From the NCBI GenBank assembly GCA_000181795.3, contig CM012953.1:3676917-3740916 (forward strand): a stretch of DNA of 64,000 nt, written 5' to 3'. The notes under the pieces are model-generated. The model saw nothing but the letters and a program-made list of their open reading frames with translations, did no database searches and was not told where the DNA came from. This DNA is from Trichinella spiralis (taxonomy: Eukaryota; Nematoda; Enoplea; Trichinellida; Trichinellidae). Positions within the stretch are counted from its first letter, which is position 1; the number at the start of each line of letters is the position of its first letter. Positions 10,371 through 22,284 of the stretch are shown here, in pieces. A program made the position numbers and the translations under genes.

Positions 10371-12701
10371 TGCAACAAATTATTCAATCTTATTCATATT
10401 TATTATTATTTACATGATCACTTTACAAAATTTAAAATTCAATTTAATATTTCAATTAAAATTACATAAATATATTTCAAAACAAAGAATTATATATACA
10501 TATCATGCTTATTTATTCATATTTTAACACGAGCATTTCAACATTAATTCAGTAATATTCATATAAATTCAAATAAAAATTTCGAAATATTTAAAAAGTC
10601 ATAATTCAAAAAATTTTAAAGAAATCAGATTGCTGGTATGAAAAAAAACTATATTTACTGAATAGCAAATGTTCAAAATTTCTACATTGAAACTTTAAAG
10701 AAGATCTGAATAACTGTACAACTGTAAAAATTTAATCATTTGTAATGTTTTTTATTGAATTTTGATGAAAATAAATTTTATTATTTTCTTAACAGCAATT
10801 TGAATTGTATTAGACTTTTTTTCAAAGCTTTAATTTACAATCGAACTTGAACAGATAGCTTTTTTATTTAGAGTTTAATTTTAATTTAATTATATTTGAA
10901 ACATTTCAAATCTGCTCACAACTCAACTTATAAGGGCAATAATAATTCTGTAAAATTTGAATATATGTTTTCAGAATCTTTAATCAAAATTGTTCATGAA
11001 TTGTAAATACATGCAATTATACTCAAACAAAATACTTTACAAACGAATGCGAATAGGATTTGTACAATTTTCAATAATGTTACAAGTTGCGTCAATAACC
11101 AAGTAATTAAACAAACAGATCAAGCTAAATAGAACAATTATTAGTTAGAGATATTCATTTGCTTTTCATTTAATATATTATTATTGATAAATGAATATAT
11201 TCATTTCCAACAATGTACAAACAATATTACATGGATGATATATGCACGAGTATTATTAAACATGCGAACGAACATTTTTTCAATTTAAGGATAAAAATTA
11301 ATTTTTTGTCATTTATTATTAAATATATTGAAAATTTATTTTTAAATTATAATCTTTGCAATATAATGCGAATAATAAACACAATAATTTCTGCTTGTCA
11401 TTGGATTCAGGATTTAATTTTAGGAAAAATTTTCTTTCTCCTTTTCTGTCAAAATCTTGAACGTGGTTGTGCAATAAAATGGAAAATAAAAACCATTGTA
11501 ATTGTTAAATTTAAAATAAAATTAATTAATCGGAATACACTTGTGCGCAATTGTAAATTGCAACAAATTTTCATTGTGATTTCTACTCTCATTTCGAACA
11601 TCATTGCATAAATATATATATATATATATTCATAGTGACAAAAGGTTTATGCTTTTTCAAAGTTGTTAAATTTATGACGGACAACGGAAATAAAAGGGGA
11701 GAAGAAGAGACAAAAGAAAAGTTAGAAATAATGAAAATTTCGTAATATCTCTAACAGCAAGCTGCTTATAAATAGCAAACGTCAAATTAAGAAAAAACAA
11801 TAAAATATACTTTAGTGCTTTAATCAATTTTAATTTTTAATCTTGATCTTCATCCAAATGATCATTGTCATATATATTCACTGAACGCATTGTTGATAAT
11901 GAATTTTAATACTTTGCCATTCAAAAGACTTTTGACGTTCTTACGTGAAAACAAATTTAAATAAAATAAATTATGTTTTCATTTAAATGTAAAATTGAAT
12001 AGAATATGAAGCTATTATATGAAGAGGTTTCATTTATTTATTCTTTTTTTCATAAAAATATTTACTTTCAGAACGTTCAACAGCCGTTCAAAAAGTTGAA
12101 GCGCAATAATAAGCATTTTACCATAAGCATCATCTTTTCACCTGAATAATGAATCCCTCCTATTTATTATACATCTGCTTGTATGGTCAGGAAAGATTTC
12201 AATAAATTTGTTAACGTACACATTAGAACGGTGTTTCGTCAATAATAAAATATAATTTTCATTCAGATGTCAGCAATATGTCTAGAAAAATATTAAAACT
12301 TATTAACAAATGTTCACTTTACTATTTACAACAAAAAATTATCCATTTTAATATATAAATTAAAAAAAACAAAACAATTCTTATTGTTGATTCAATAGCT
12401 CCTTTGATTTCAATTTATCAATAATTCAATAATTCTTTTGATCAGGTGCTATTGACATTCAACAAAAACATAAATATATCCATTATAAAAATCACTTGAA
12501 AAATACATATTTCCAAAAAAGAATTATAAAGTTCAATTTGTAAATTACAATCCAGGCCCATCAAATTGAGTATGCAAGATTGAAAATTATTTTAAAAAAT
12601 CATTTTCATAACAGTTACAGCCAAAAAAATAAATTAGATTTAAAAAAATAAAGAATCTGCATTAGATATAGTTATTGATATTGACCAAGAGCTTATCACA
12701 G
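10371..12701. other. AT-rich intergenic, no gene seen
   Basis: Very AT-rich sequence between the AKH-like gene and phosphomannomutase. The open frame at 11213-11611 is rich in Ile, Asn and Lys, as expected of translated AT-rich noncoding DNA. A TA run of about 20 bases sits near 11611. Confidence 0.55.
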
Positions 12702-14086
12702 CTAGCCAAATAAAGATTTCAGTTCCCTTTCCGTATCTTTGGGTGAAGTAACCCGATGTCCAATTGTGCGAGGATCTTCAAAAATTTCATAATCATTTCC
12801 TCCCTGAAACTGAATTCATTTAAAAAAACCAAAAGAGGAAAACATTTCACATGTATATTTTTTAAAAAAAATTAATAATCATAATCACCGGAAAAGTTCG
12901 ATCACCAAAAAAATAAATTTCACGAAAATCATCTTTTTCTAGAAACTGCAAACAGTACCGCTTGTCCCAGCCTACCGGAAACACGTCAATGCTAATTTGT
13001 CCCCCTTTAAAAAAAAGAACAATTTATTTCATTTATTCATCACAATAAAATATTGTAATGAACAAAAATATATAAATTAATTAATAAAGCCCACCGATGC
13101 TGAAGTGCAACCCGTATTTTTCTACGGGAAACCTTTTCCGCAATTCTTCGATGAACTTTTCGCGAATTTTATGCTTCTGAAAAATTTTTATTATTAATTA
13201 AAGTAACAATAAAAACTCAAAATTGAAAACTTCGTCATATTCAACAAATTCGTTTCGTTCATTCTGACTACAACTGCGACCAATTGGCGACACATTCAAC
13301 ATTCCCTTTCGAAATTCTATAAAATTTCCTCTGAAAATAAAAAATAACAATTCCAAAAAAATTAAAAATTAATAATTTTAAACCTTTTCACAGGCAGTTT
13401 CACTTCAGACAAATAATGCAGGCAGTAGTTAATAAATTCTTGCAATTTTTCTTCACCAGTAACTTCTTGAATAGTCTACCAAAAACAGGCTCATATTTTT
13501 CACTTTGAAAAAATTCTAATTTCAACGTTTCAATATACAATCAATAAATTTATCCATGCGAACTGCGAAAAAGAAAACATCACATGCAATTACATATTCA
13601 AATGTTAGCAAATGTAGATATAAATTAATACATAAATCAAACTTCACACGAAATCAAAAAGATATTTACATTTCAATTGGTTCAGATTAAACAGATTGTA
13701 ATTACCGCGGTTGGGAACTGTTGATTCTTTTTAGCCACGAAGAGTCCATTTTCCGCAAACACGTATTCGAAAAGGTCACAAGCTGAAATTTTACAACACC
13801 CCAATAAAGCAATGAAATTATTTTCAACATTTTCCATACCATCTTTCAGGTTGAGATCCAACTGTTCCAACACTTTGTCAATGTCAGAACCACCAACTAC
13901 AGCAAGTGGAATTTTCTTACTTAATGAACGCAAATATTCCAAAAAATCTTTATCAATTTTCTACAAATATTAAAAAATTAATAACAAATATCAGAAAAAA
14001 ATCTATTCGACTCAAATGAAGTCAACCTGTCTGGGCCTTGTTAATGTACCGTCGACGTCAAACAGGCAAATTCTTTTTACTGACAT
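12702..14086 (-). CDS. Phosphomannomutase (PMM), multi-exon
   Basis: Converts mannose-6-phosphate to mannose-1-phosphate for GDP-mannose, feeding N-glycosylation and GPI-anchor synthesis in the cytosol. Exon 1 (14086-14027) encodes [20 protein letters not shown], with the HAD-family nucleophile motif DVDGT. Exon 2 starts at 13960 and gives [20 protein letters not shown] following exon has EYVFAENGL. Further exons show [15 protein letters not shown]-like sequence near 13300, [16 protein letters not shown] near 13160 and [16 protein letters not shown] near 12970. The final exon gives [16 protein letters not shown] and stops at 12702. All landmark blocks of PMM2 are present in order, so the gene looks functional. 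It has seven or more short introns. Confidence 0.9.
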
Positions 14087-15466
14087 TTCTTTTCAAATAT
14101 TTAACCTCAGAAGTTTCGACAAAAATACCCAAAATTTACAAAATCTGGAAAACGAAAACAACATTACGCACATTCTTTTTCACAATGTATGCACGATAAA
14201 ATAAGAAATTAAAAAATTGAACTCTCCAACTCCGAGGAACATATTTAAGAAAAACAATTCAAATTTGAATATGAAAAATATTTCAGAATACCAAAGATAA
14301 TAATATATAAATAATAATACACGTCTATTGATCACGGAGAAGACTTTGAAGCGGCCGCAACCACTGCAAGTTGACCAAAATGCACTAATGGACAAAATTT
14401 CCAATAGTCCTTTATAACATTTGAACAATGTAAATAATAATTGTAAATGTCGGCAAAAATGTCAAAACTTTTATGAAAATACCACAACCTTTGCATAATT
14501 TTGAAATATCAAACAAAACATTTGAAAATAATGCAACAAAAAATTTACGATTTTTCAAAATCAAATCAATTGATCAAAATTCAAAACTGATTCCACAAAA
14601 AAGAACCACTAAATCAATCATCCCTTCATAAAAAAAGTACAACATAAACTACCGTATAACAAAACGTAAGTATTATTTTGTTTTTTTGTGAAATTCCTTT
14701 TTTTTTGAAATTTATTCTTGAAGTATAATTTACATTCTCTTGAAGTAATAGATAAAATTAATAGTGTAATAGAAATTTAAGCAAATTACAAAGCTGTGAA
14801 CAGTGTGAAGCTTTTTACTGGATACTGTTAACAACAAATACTCATCGAATGTTTGTTATCGTTGTAGTGGTGTTTATGTTTGCAACGATTTTACACATCT
14901 TATTTCTTTGACGTCAGACAGCTGTTTCTATTGATTTAAGGCTACAGTCCAAAGACTGATGAGATCCGATCTGGATAAAGGCATGATAAAAAACAGCTTT
15001 CTTGTTGTATTCAGTGTCCAGTGTACCAATTTGAAAATACTGAATTTTTTTTACTTTTGTAAAATTTACAACTTTACAAAGTAGAAGTTATTTTTAAAAT
15101 CAAAACAGAAAAAAAGTTTTAGAATGAGTAATTTTTTGTAAGTGATGTTGAAAATTGCTCAAAATCAGTGAAATGGAATGAATGATTTGAATAACAATTA
15201 AGTAGAATGAATAATTGTTGGTCAATTGATCAAAATGCTGCTCTGGTGCAAAATAAAATTCATAAATAGTGAGTAAAAAATAAAAATAAATAAATTTCGT
15301 AAGAGGCACTTATGGATTGTATAAAAGCAGAGAATCCGGAAATGTTTGCAAACAGCAAAATGAATGAATTGTGATTGATTTCAGATAAAACAACAAGTTG
15401 ATGGCAGAGAGGGAGAAAGAGAGAGAGAAAGTGGAAGAAGAGGAGAGCAAGAATAAAACTGATTTT
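14087..15466. other. Intergenic, no gene seen
   Basis: Lies between two minus-strand genes: the upstream region of PMM and the downstream region of the Galpha gene. Short frames here are AT-driven. A purine-rich GAGA tract at 15406-15450 precedes the Galpha stop codon and may be in its 3' UTR. Confidence 0.5.
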
Positions 15467-18042
15467 TCACTGCATCATCAACGTTTTCAAATTTCGATCT
15501 AAAATTATCTCCTTGCAATCTTTGAAAACCCGCCTGATGTTGTCCGTGTCGATTGCGGTTGTGAAGTGATAAAAAAATGGCTGTGCTTTATTCTTACGAA
15601 CAGAATCGAACAAGCCCAAAAAGAAAAATTGTACATCGTGCAGGCTGTGTGGATTTCCTTGGAAATTTTCAAAATGATCACGAATATCCGAACGTGTAAT
15701 TTTCTCTGAAAAACAGCAAAACAAAACAAAAAAATAATAATAATAAACCATGCTAAATCGAAAGCAAATAAACAAAAATAACAATATACCTGACAGAAGA
15801 TCGGTTTTGTTGAAAAACAGTATAAAGGAGATGTCGGAAAAGAATCGATTGTTGACGATGGTGTCGTATACTTCACGAGATTCGAGCAGGCGATTTTTTC
15901 GCCTATCTTCCAACAAAACCTAAAAAAATTATCATTATTATTAAAAATTGCAAATGACAATCAATCTGCATATTATTCCGAGCCTCCAAGCTTACTTGAT
16001 CGTACTCGTTGCTGGCAACTAGAAACAAAATCGAAGTCACACCTTCGAAACATTCGAACCACTTTTGCCTCTGTGATCTCTGACCACCGACATCGATAAA
16101 TCTGAAAACGTTCACTTGTCGACACATCCCAAATTTGAATTATTTCACAATTTTTCAATACAAACCTGAATGGTACATTTTGAATATCAAACACGTGTTC
16201 GGTTATGGCTCGAGTTGCTTTTCTGCACAACAGAATGTCTCTGTTCGACGGCGCATAGCTCTGAAAATAAATTATTTTTTTTCATCGCATCCCACTCGTC
16301 CACTAACAAAATCGACAACATACAGCCTGACTAATTCTGGCAATGTTTTCGAAAAAATATTTGCACGAATCTGGCTGAAAATTTAAATATTCAAAAAAAA
16401 CAATAATAAATTGATAATAAATTACAAGCTGAAATTCACGACGTCGTTCAAATGTTTCTCTGATTGCCGAATCGTTCCACAGTTCTGTAACCAACGGTGC
16501 GCATTTGGTGAATGTTTCGGCCACGTTTAAGCGTTGGGCGGAAAATTCGGCCGGGCAAAGCCTTAGAATTTCAAAATTGACTAGAAAAATATTTCTACCC
16601 AATTTGTTATTATTTTTTTTATATTTAAAAAAGAAAATTCTACGCGAAAACTTATAAAATATCCCATTATTAAAAAAAGAGTTTACTGTGCTGAAAAAAA
16701 CACCGTCACATTACACGATTAAATTTTATATTTTTCAAAACTAGCTAGCTTTGCAAATTGCAGAAACCTTTTCTGAAAAAGATGACAAATCATAAAAGAG
16801 CTTCTTATCAGAAAAAAGAATCATTACGAAATTTATTAAAGTAGACTGCTAAGGGAATTAATTTTTAAATTGAAAATACTGAAAATACTCGTACTTGGCA
16901 AATTGTTGAGATAAATTTGTAGACTGTTCCGGATATTGCCATACAATGTCGTCGAAAAATTTGCGCGCAGCAATTAATATTCGCATGCCGTTGAGAATGT
17001 TTGCAAAAATAAGCAGTTTGTATTCGTATATTTCATCGACCGTAAATTCACCACGCCCATGGATTATTACCATTTGCTTGAGAAAAGTGGATTTTCCCGA
17101 CTCGCCCGTGCCAAGCAGCAGAACCGAAATCTAGAAATCAAAAATGAAAAGCTATTTGAAAACAAAAACTGATATAGTTCCCAACTAGGCACTCTGTTGA
17201 CCAATCTATAATGGTGAAAATGTACAATTCGATTTGTCACACTTCGCAATGAAAAGTCAATTAATAAAACTGACTGTTCGCATGCTGTTAAATTTGTATT
17301 CAGCTTCACAAAAAATTCAATCATGGTTAAGCACAAAATTCCTTGGATAAAGGAATCAATTCCATTAAAAAAATTTTTTCAGTATTCTTCTACTTGAATC
17401 ACTAAATACACATGTGCTTAGATGTGATTATCCAAACCCTTCATCATCTCAAATTGCAAATTAGACACGCTTCTTATTAAGAAAAACATAGTTGCTTTGT
17501 TTGAAGTCTATTTCAGTCATTTATTCAACAAAATATATGTTTATAATTGAATATAAAATAAGAAATAACTATTGCAACTGTAGACAAATTCTTCTGTTTA
17601 CATTTTTTTCACAATGACTAATCTGCATTGCCATATAGATCACTTGAGGATACATGTAAAATTTTTTTAATAACGCCAATATTTCACCAAATTAAAGTAT
17701 GAAAAACCGTCTGTAATAAATAACCACTTATAAAAGATGAAGAATATGAAAAATAAATGCATTAAAAAATCATTACTACTGCAGACAATGGTAAAATAAT
17801 TTTGCATTAGAAGTATACATTTAAAATGAAATTTCTTTTTAAAGTCTTAAATAAACAACTACTCTTTTGGAAAATTAATCAAAATAAATTCGGATCATAA
17901 ACTGAGGGTGGAACTGCGCCTCACCAACCTCTCGTCGGAGTTTCTTCTTCTGCTTTTTTAATTCAACATCAATTCTCTTGCTTTGAAGTTTATTGCTGTC
18001 AGGCCATGTACAATCGCAAAGCAAATTAGACAAAGAGCACAT
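15467..18042 (-). CDS. gpa-12: G protein alpha subunit, Galpha12/13 class
   Basis: A membrane-associated GTPase that in this class couples receptors to RhoGEFs. Exon 1 (18042-17929) starts [11 protein letters not shown], with N-terminal cysteines suited to palmitoylation and no Gly2 for myristoylation. It runs into a lysine/arginine-rich stretch matching the Galpha12 N-terminus. Exon 2 starts at 17131 with [15 protein letters not shown] (P-loop). Later exons give [22 protein letters not shown] (switch I with the RxxTxG-like region altered to RAIT), [18 protein letters not shown] (switch II) and FFNKTDLLS (NKxD). The last exon has [14 protein letters not shown] (TCAT-like) and ends NLKTLMMQ. 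The [16 protein letters not shown] and KTLMMQ ends favour Galpha12/13 over Gs, Gi or Gq. The first intron (17132-17928) is unusually long for this gene. Confidence 0.92.
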
Positions 18043-20053
18043 TAAAACTTTGAATCAACAATATCTGACCAGCTAAACAAATACAGTAAGTGCTACAGTG
18101 TAGAAAAAAGTTTACTTTATTATTAATTGTAAAAAGTCATTAATCATCTACATATATTTTAATACTTGCATTAATTAAAGTAACTATTAAAATTTTTTTT
18201 ATTATAATTCATTATTAAAGTAGTGAAAAAAGTTTTATAACGGTAAAAAATAAAAAATAGCTTTTTAAAATTTATTCATTATTATCTATGTTTAAACAAA
18301 TTTCAGCATTTATTTCAGTGTAAAAGTGTTATGAACTGATATTTTAAATGTTAAATATCCGACAAATATTTATCTTTTATTATGTTTTGTAATGTTAAGA
18401 TTTTTTTTCTGATTACTAATACAGTAATATTTTCAAGAATGCATTAGTTGAACTTGCACATCAGTAGAGAAACTTGTTCTGTTCATCAACAACTTTTAAA
18501 AAGAAGTACACTGTGAAAATAATAAAAGTTGTAAATTTCCTGAACAGTTAAACGATTGGACACACAGAACAATACTGCAGTACTGAAAATGAGAACGGGA
18601 ATATAAATTCTTAAAATATGCATGCAGTTCAGCCTGCTGAAATTTTGCAATATTTTCGAACTGTTTTTCTTAGAATATGATTTTAGATTGACTCTAAGAT
18701 TGTGAGCTTCCAATGGTATTTTATTATTTTTGCGAAGTAGCATTGAAAATTCACAAAATGCTTCAGAAACAGAAGTAAGCATTTCAAAACAATTTTTTAA
18801 ATATACTGATAAAGTTTATTACATGTTCATCTCTCATGCATAATAAATATTCTAAACTCGCTAATTCCCCTACCTCCAAGAAACAGAAGTCGGTATTAAT
18901 TATGCAGCTATTCCAATGCAAATATCTGTCATTTGATAACATCCAGTTTTTTACTGAAAACACTTTATTGTTTTAATTTTAAAAAGCGATTTTTATCATT
19001 GCATATTTCTCATTCTTTTCTAAAAAGAATTTATATATTTATATGCATTATTGTTCACTCGTATTCATTTAAAATTGTGTACATATTTTTCAAGTTTATA
19101 GTAAAATTGTCCTGTGCTTTATTATGAACTCTTTCTGCGATAAATCGTGAATTAAAATTTTGGAAAAAAATATTAATCTATTATAATTAGAAATAAGATG
19201 GCAATAATTTCAATAATTATTCAGAAAATGCCCAACACTTTGTCTTTTTCTTTTATTTCAAAATAATGCAGAATTATTTTCAATTAAATTGCCAGTAATA
19301 AGCTCATATTGGTGAGCTAAATGGCACTGAGCAAAGCATTATGAAATTACAGCTGATAAGATGCAAATGCAACGATCATTGAACGGCTATGAGTCTCTTT
19401 TAAAGGTTAAGTAAATAATATGCACAAATATTGATTGTTGCAATTTGATCTGAGCCTTTTAATAAGACAATTCTAATAAAGCGGACAAACTTCTTAATCA
19501 AAATGAGATAACGAAAAATGAATCCAGAAAATTATAATTTCGAAAATGCAATAAAAAATTACATATCAAATTGTAAAATATTAAACAAAAATTTAAAACA
19601 ACATAACTTAGGCAAATGTAGTTTTAATTTATATAAACTATTTCAAAAAGTAAAAAGAAAACATTTTAAATAGTTCAATGCACATCTCCAAGATACAATA
19701 TGATATGATAATCAAGAGAAGTAAAAGTTTATTACAATTTCAATTAAAAATTTCTAAAATCTGAAATTTCCCTGCAGTATACAAGTATAAATTTTAAATA
19801 CAGTTAGCCATCTTGAATTTTATTGATTTTCATTTGTTATATTTTAATGTTAAAATTAATTTCCATTCTAAAACTTTTCGCAGTTATAAGTTCATTTATG
19901 TAATTAACTGAACTTATAATTTGTTGAATAATAGGTAATTGAAAATACATAATATACTGTTTATAAATAATAAAATGCATAAATAACAAATTTTGTATTC
20001 ATAAAATGTGGATATTGCTGTTTGAAACATAGTTTTCCGGACTTGAAAAGAAT
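18043..20053. other. AT-rich intergenic, no gene seen
   Basis: Upstream of the Galpha gene and downstream of the tRNA. The open frames (18486-18782 minus, 18933-19127 plus) have no recognisable domains. Confidence 0.55.
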
Positions 20054-20127
20054 CGTCCCTGGGTGGGCTCGAACCACCAACCTTTCGGTTAACAGCCGAA
20101 TGCGCTAGCCGATTGCGCCACAGAGAC
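20054..20127 (-). tRNA. tRNA-Asn (anticodon GTT)
   Basis: Read on the minus strand, the 74 bases start GTCTCTGTGGCGCAATCGG and fold into a standard cloverleaf. The acceptor stem GTCTCTG pairs with CAGGGAC with one wobble-type mismatch. The D arm is GCGC..GCGC. The anticodon loop CTGTTAA gives GTT. The T arm is GGTGGTTCGAGCCCACC. The A-box and B-box promoters are intact (TGGCGCAATCGG and GGTTCGAGCC). A TTTT run a few bases downstream (TTCTTTTC) is the likely Pol III terminator. There is no intron. Confidence 0.95.
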
Positions 20128-20743
20128 ACGGAGGAACATCTTTATCTATACGCATAAATAGGAATGAACGATAATATTCTTGATAACTTTATAATTATAT
20201 ATATGTTTTTTTATTATTTATGTTAGTACATTATATTTTATATATCTTAAATTTTGTAGCTGCAAGCAATTAAAGTTTCAATTCAGATATTACACTTATT
20301 TCACGTCAGTTGATGGAAAGTTGCAACTGTTGCAGTACATTATTCTTTTTCACATTGAAATTACCACTTTAAAATTTATAAATTAATTATCAAATTATTT
20401 GTTTTTTCTTTCATTTAAAATCAAAGGAGAAAAAGGAAATTTCACTATATAATTTAAAGTTTTACATTAAGCTGTAAGTTTAAACCACTTTTCATTATTC
20501 TTTAAAGTTTCATATAGTTTTGAAATTCAGTTTCAGTTTCAGTGGTGTAATTGACGCAAATAAATTTATTATTGCGCTAAAAATTCGTCAACCGGTCGTT
20601 GATAGCATTACGCGAATTCGTTTGAAGCTGCCATTGCTGTTTTGTAAATTTTCTACTGTTTTGCAAAAGTGGCAGCATATTTTTATTCTGAAGATATTAT
20701 TAATATTTGAAAGTTGGTTATTTGTTTTTTAAGCAGTTGAAAA
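20128..20743. other. Intergenic between tRNA-Asn and the LC8 gene
   Basis: AT-rich. TTTTTTAAGCAG ends ten bases before the LC8 start codon and looks like a splice or trans-splice acceptor. Nothing else is recognisable. Confidence 0.5.
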
Positions 20744-21031
20744 ATGGCATCGAATGAGGAGAGCAGTTCTATGAATTGGACTGTAACGGATATGACACCG
20801 GAAATGCAGCAAAGTGCAATGCAGTTAGCTAAACAAGCGCTGAAGGATTCTACAGATTTTAATAAAGTGGCGCAGATCTTAAAGAGGGATTTTGGAAAGA
20901 AATGGGGTTCAGATTGGCAATGTGTTGTCACTGACCAATTTGACTGGCTTCCAAGCAATTGGAAAACAGAGAAGAAAGCTTTCATTTTTTTCGGCATTGC
21001 CAAAGTGAGAGTGCTTCTGTTTCAGCAATAA
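20744..21031 (+). CDS. LC8-type dynein light chain, divergent, single exon
   Basis: A 95-residue protein with the LC8 fold pattern. A helix segment TPEMQQSAMQLAKQAL matches EEMQQDSVECATQALE of DYNLL. A second helix NKVAQILKRDFGKKWG is followed by the strand SDWQCVVTDQFDWLPS, aligning with PTWHCIVGRNFGSYV. The end AFIFFGIAKVRVLLFQ matches HFIYFYLGQVAILLFK. The length fits the family (about 89) plus a short N-terminal extension. The canonical HCIVG and GSYVTHE motifs are substituted, so peptide binding may differ. LC8 proteins act as dimeric hubs in dynein and many other complexes. An AATAAA lies about 110 bases after the stop. Confidence 0.88.
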   Translation: MASNEESSSMNWTVTDMTPEMQQSAMQLAKQALKDSTDFNKVAQILKRDFGKKWGSDWQCVVTDQFDWLPSNWKTEKKAFIFFGIAKVRVLLFQQ

Positions 21032-22284
21032 ATAATGATAATAATAACATAATTTTATGCATTATATTCATTCTGCTTTCATGCTTTATGTTTTTAATAT
21101 TTTTGTTTTGTTTTAATTAGCATAGAATATTTACAAATAATAAATAAATGTCTGTATTAAAAAATTTGTAGAAACTTTGATGAAAGCATTTCTTTAAAAT
21201 ATTGTTTTAAATTCACAATTCAAGCAAAACAAGGAAAATTATACACTTTTAGTTCACTTCCTACACGACAGTTTAATCAGTGAGTAATAAATTGTTTGCA
21301 TTTGATCATTGAAAGAATGTGCATTTATTTTAAAAAAAATAGTTTTGTTTCCGTCTGAAATTTCATCAAACAAAATAATACTAAAAAGTAAACAACACAT
21401 ATTTCAATTTTAATATCAATTAACATAACTGTAAAATATTAAAAATTTTCCTATAAAAACGTTGATTTTGTTTTAAAAAAATTATTTATTTTTATTCTTT
21501 GTAACTATGAAATCTTTTGAAGAAATTTTCCATAAACACAATATAATTTTACAATAAATTACTTATTATTTAATAACTTTTGAAGTTAGTGTGAAATGCT
21601 ATACTGTTTTTAAAAGTTATGTACTTTTCTTTTGAAAAAAATTCTTATTAATTATATTTATTTACAATTAACCAGGTATTGCTTTGCAAAAATTATTTTT
21701 CAAATCCAACAAAATTACCACAACTTTTAGCTCAAACTGTTCTGATCAAAGTGACATTTAGCATTTACATTGAAGTACAAAAATGAAAATCATATCTATA
21801 ATAGAAGACGTTGTATAAATATTGTTTTTTTTATTCAAACAAACATTGATAATAATGACTCAGCAATTTATCCGTCCAATCATTTATTCAATTATTTGAA
21901 ACCCACAACTTTTCTCAAATAGTAATAGTTGATAGTAACTGTTGGTCACTAGATGGCGCAACACGTCAATGGCGGCACATTGGCTAGACAGGCACCGATG
22001 GCAGAGGCGGCAGTCTATATACGTGGCCTTGTTGGAGTCGGCTGTTCCGCGTACACATACATACACACGTACGCTAGCATATAAGCACACTGATACTTTC
22101 AATTTTGTTTTTTCTCATTTCATATTTTATTCAGCTTTTTCTAAGCTGTTGCCAATATTGTCATTATTATTACTATTATTATTTATTAATTTTCCCGTTT
22201 GCCACCTTGCAATTTTTACAACCGTAGCAGGTTTTGGCCTGCCGTTTGCTCATTTTAAGCCGCTTCTTCAAGAATCATTGAAGC
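21032..22284. other. LC8 3' flank and probable promoter/5' UTR of the IgSF gene
   Basis: AT-rich to about 21900, then a GC-richer segment (21940-22090) just before the IgSF first exon, with ATGGCGGCACATTGG-like sequence. The latter is likely promoter or 5' UTR. The open frame crossing 21942-22328 is out of frame with the signal peptide. Confidence 0.4.

Noticed and set aside
11213-11611. 132-codon plus-strand frame between AKH and PMM
   Set aside because: Composition (Ile, Asn, Lys, Phe) is that of translated AT-rich noncoding DNA, with no recognisable family.
19914-20129. Minus-strand open frame beginning MSLWRNRLAHSAVNRK
   Set aside because: It is the tRNA-Asn gene read as protein; the cloverleaf and anticodon explain the sequence.
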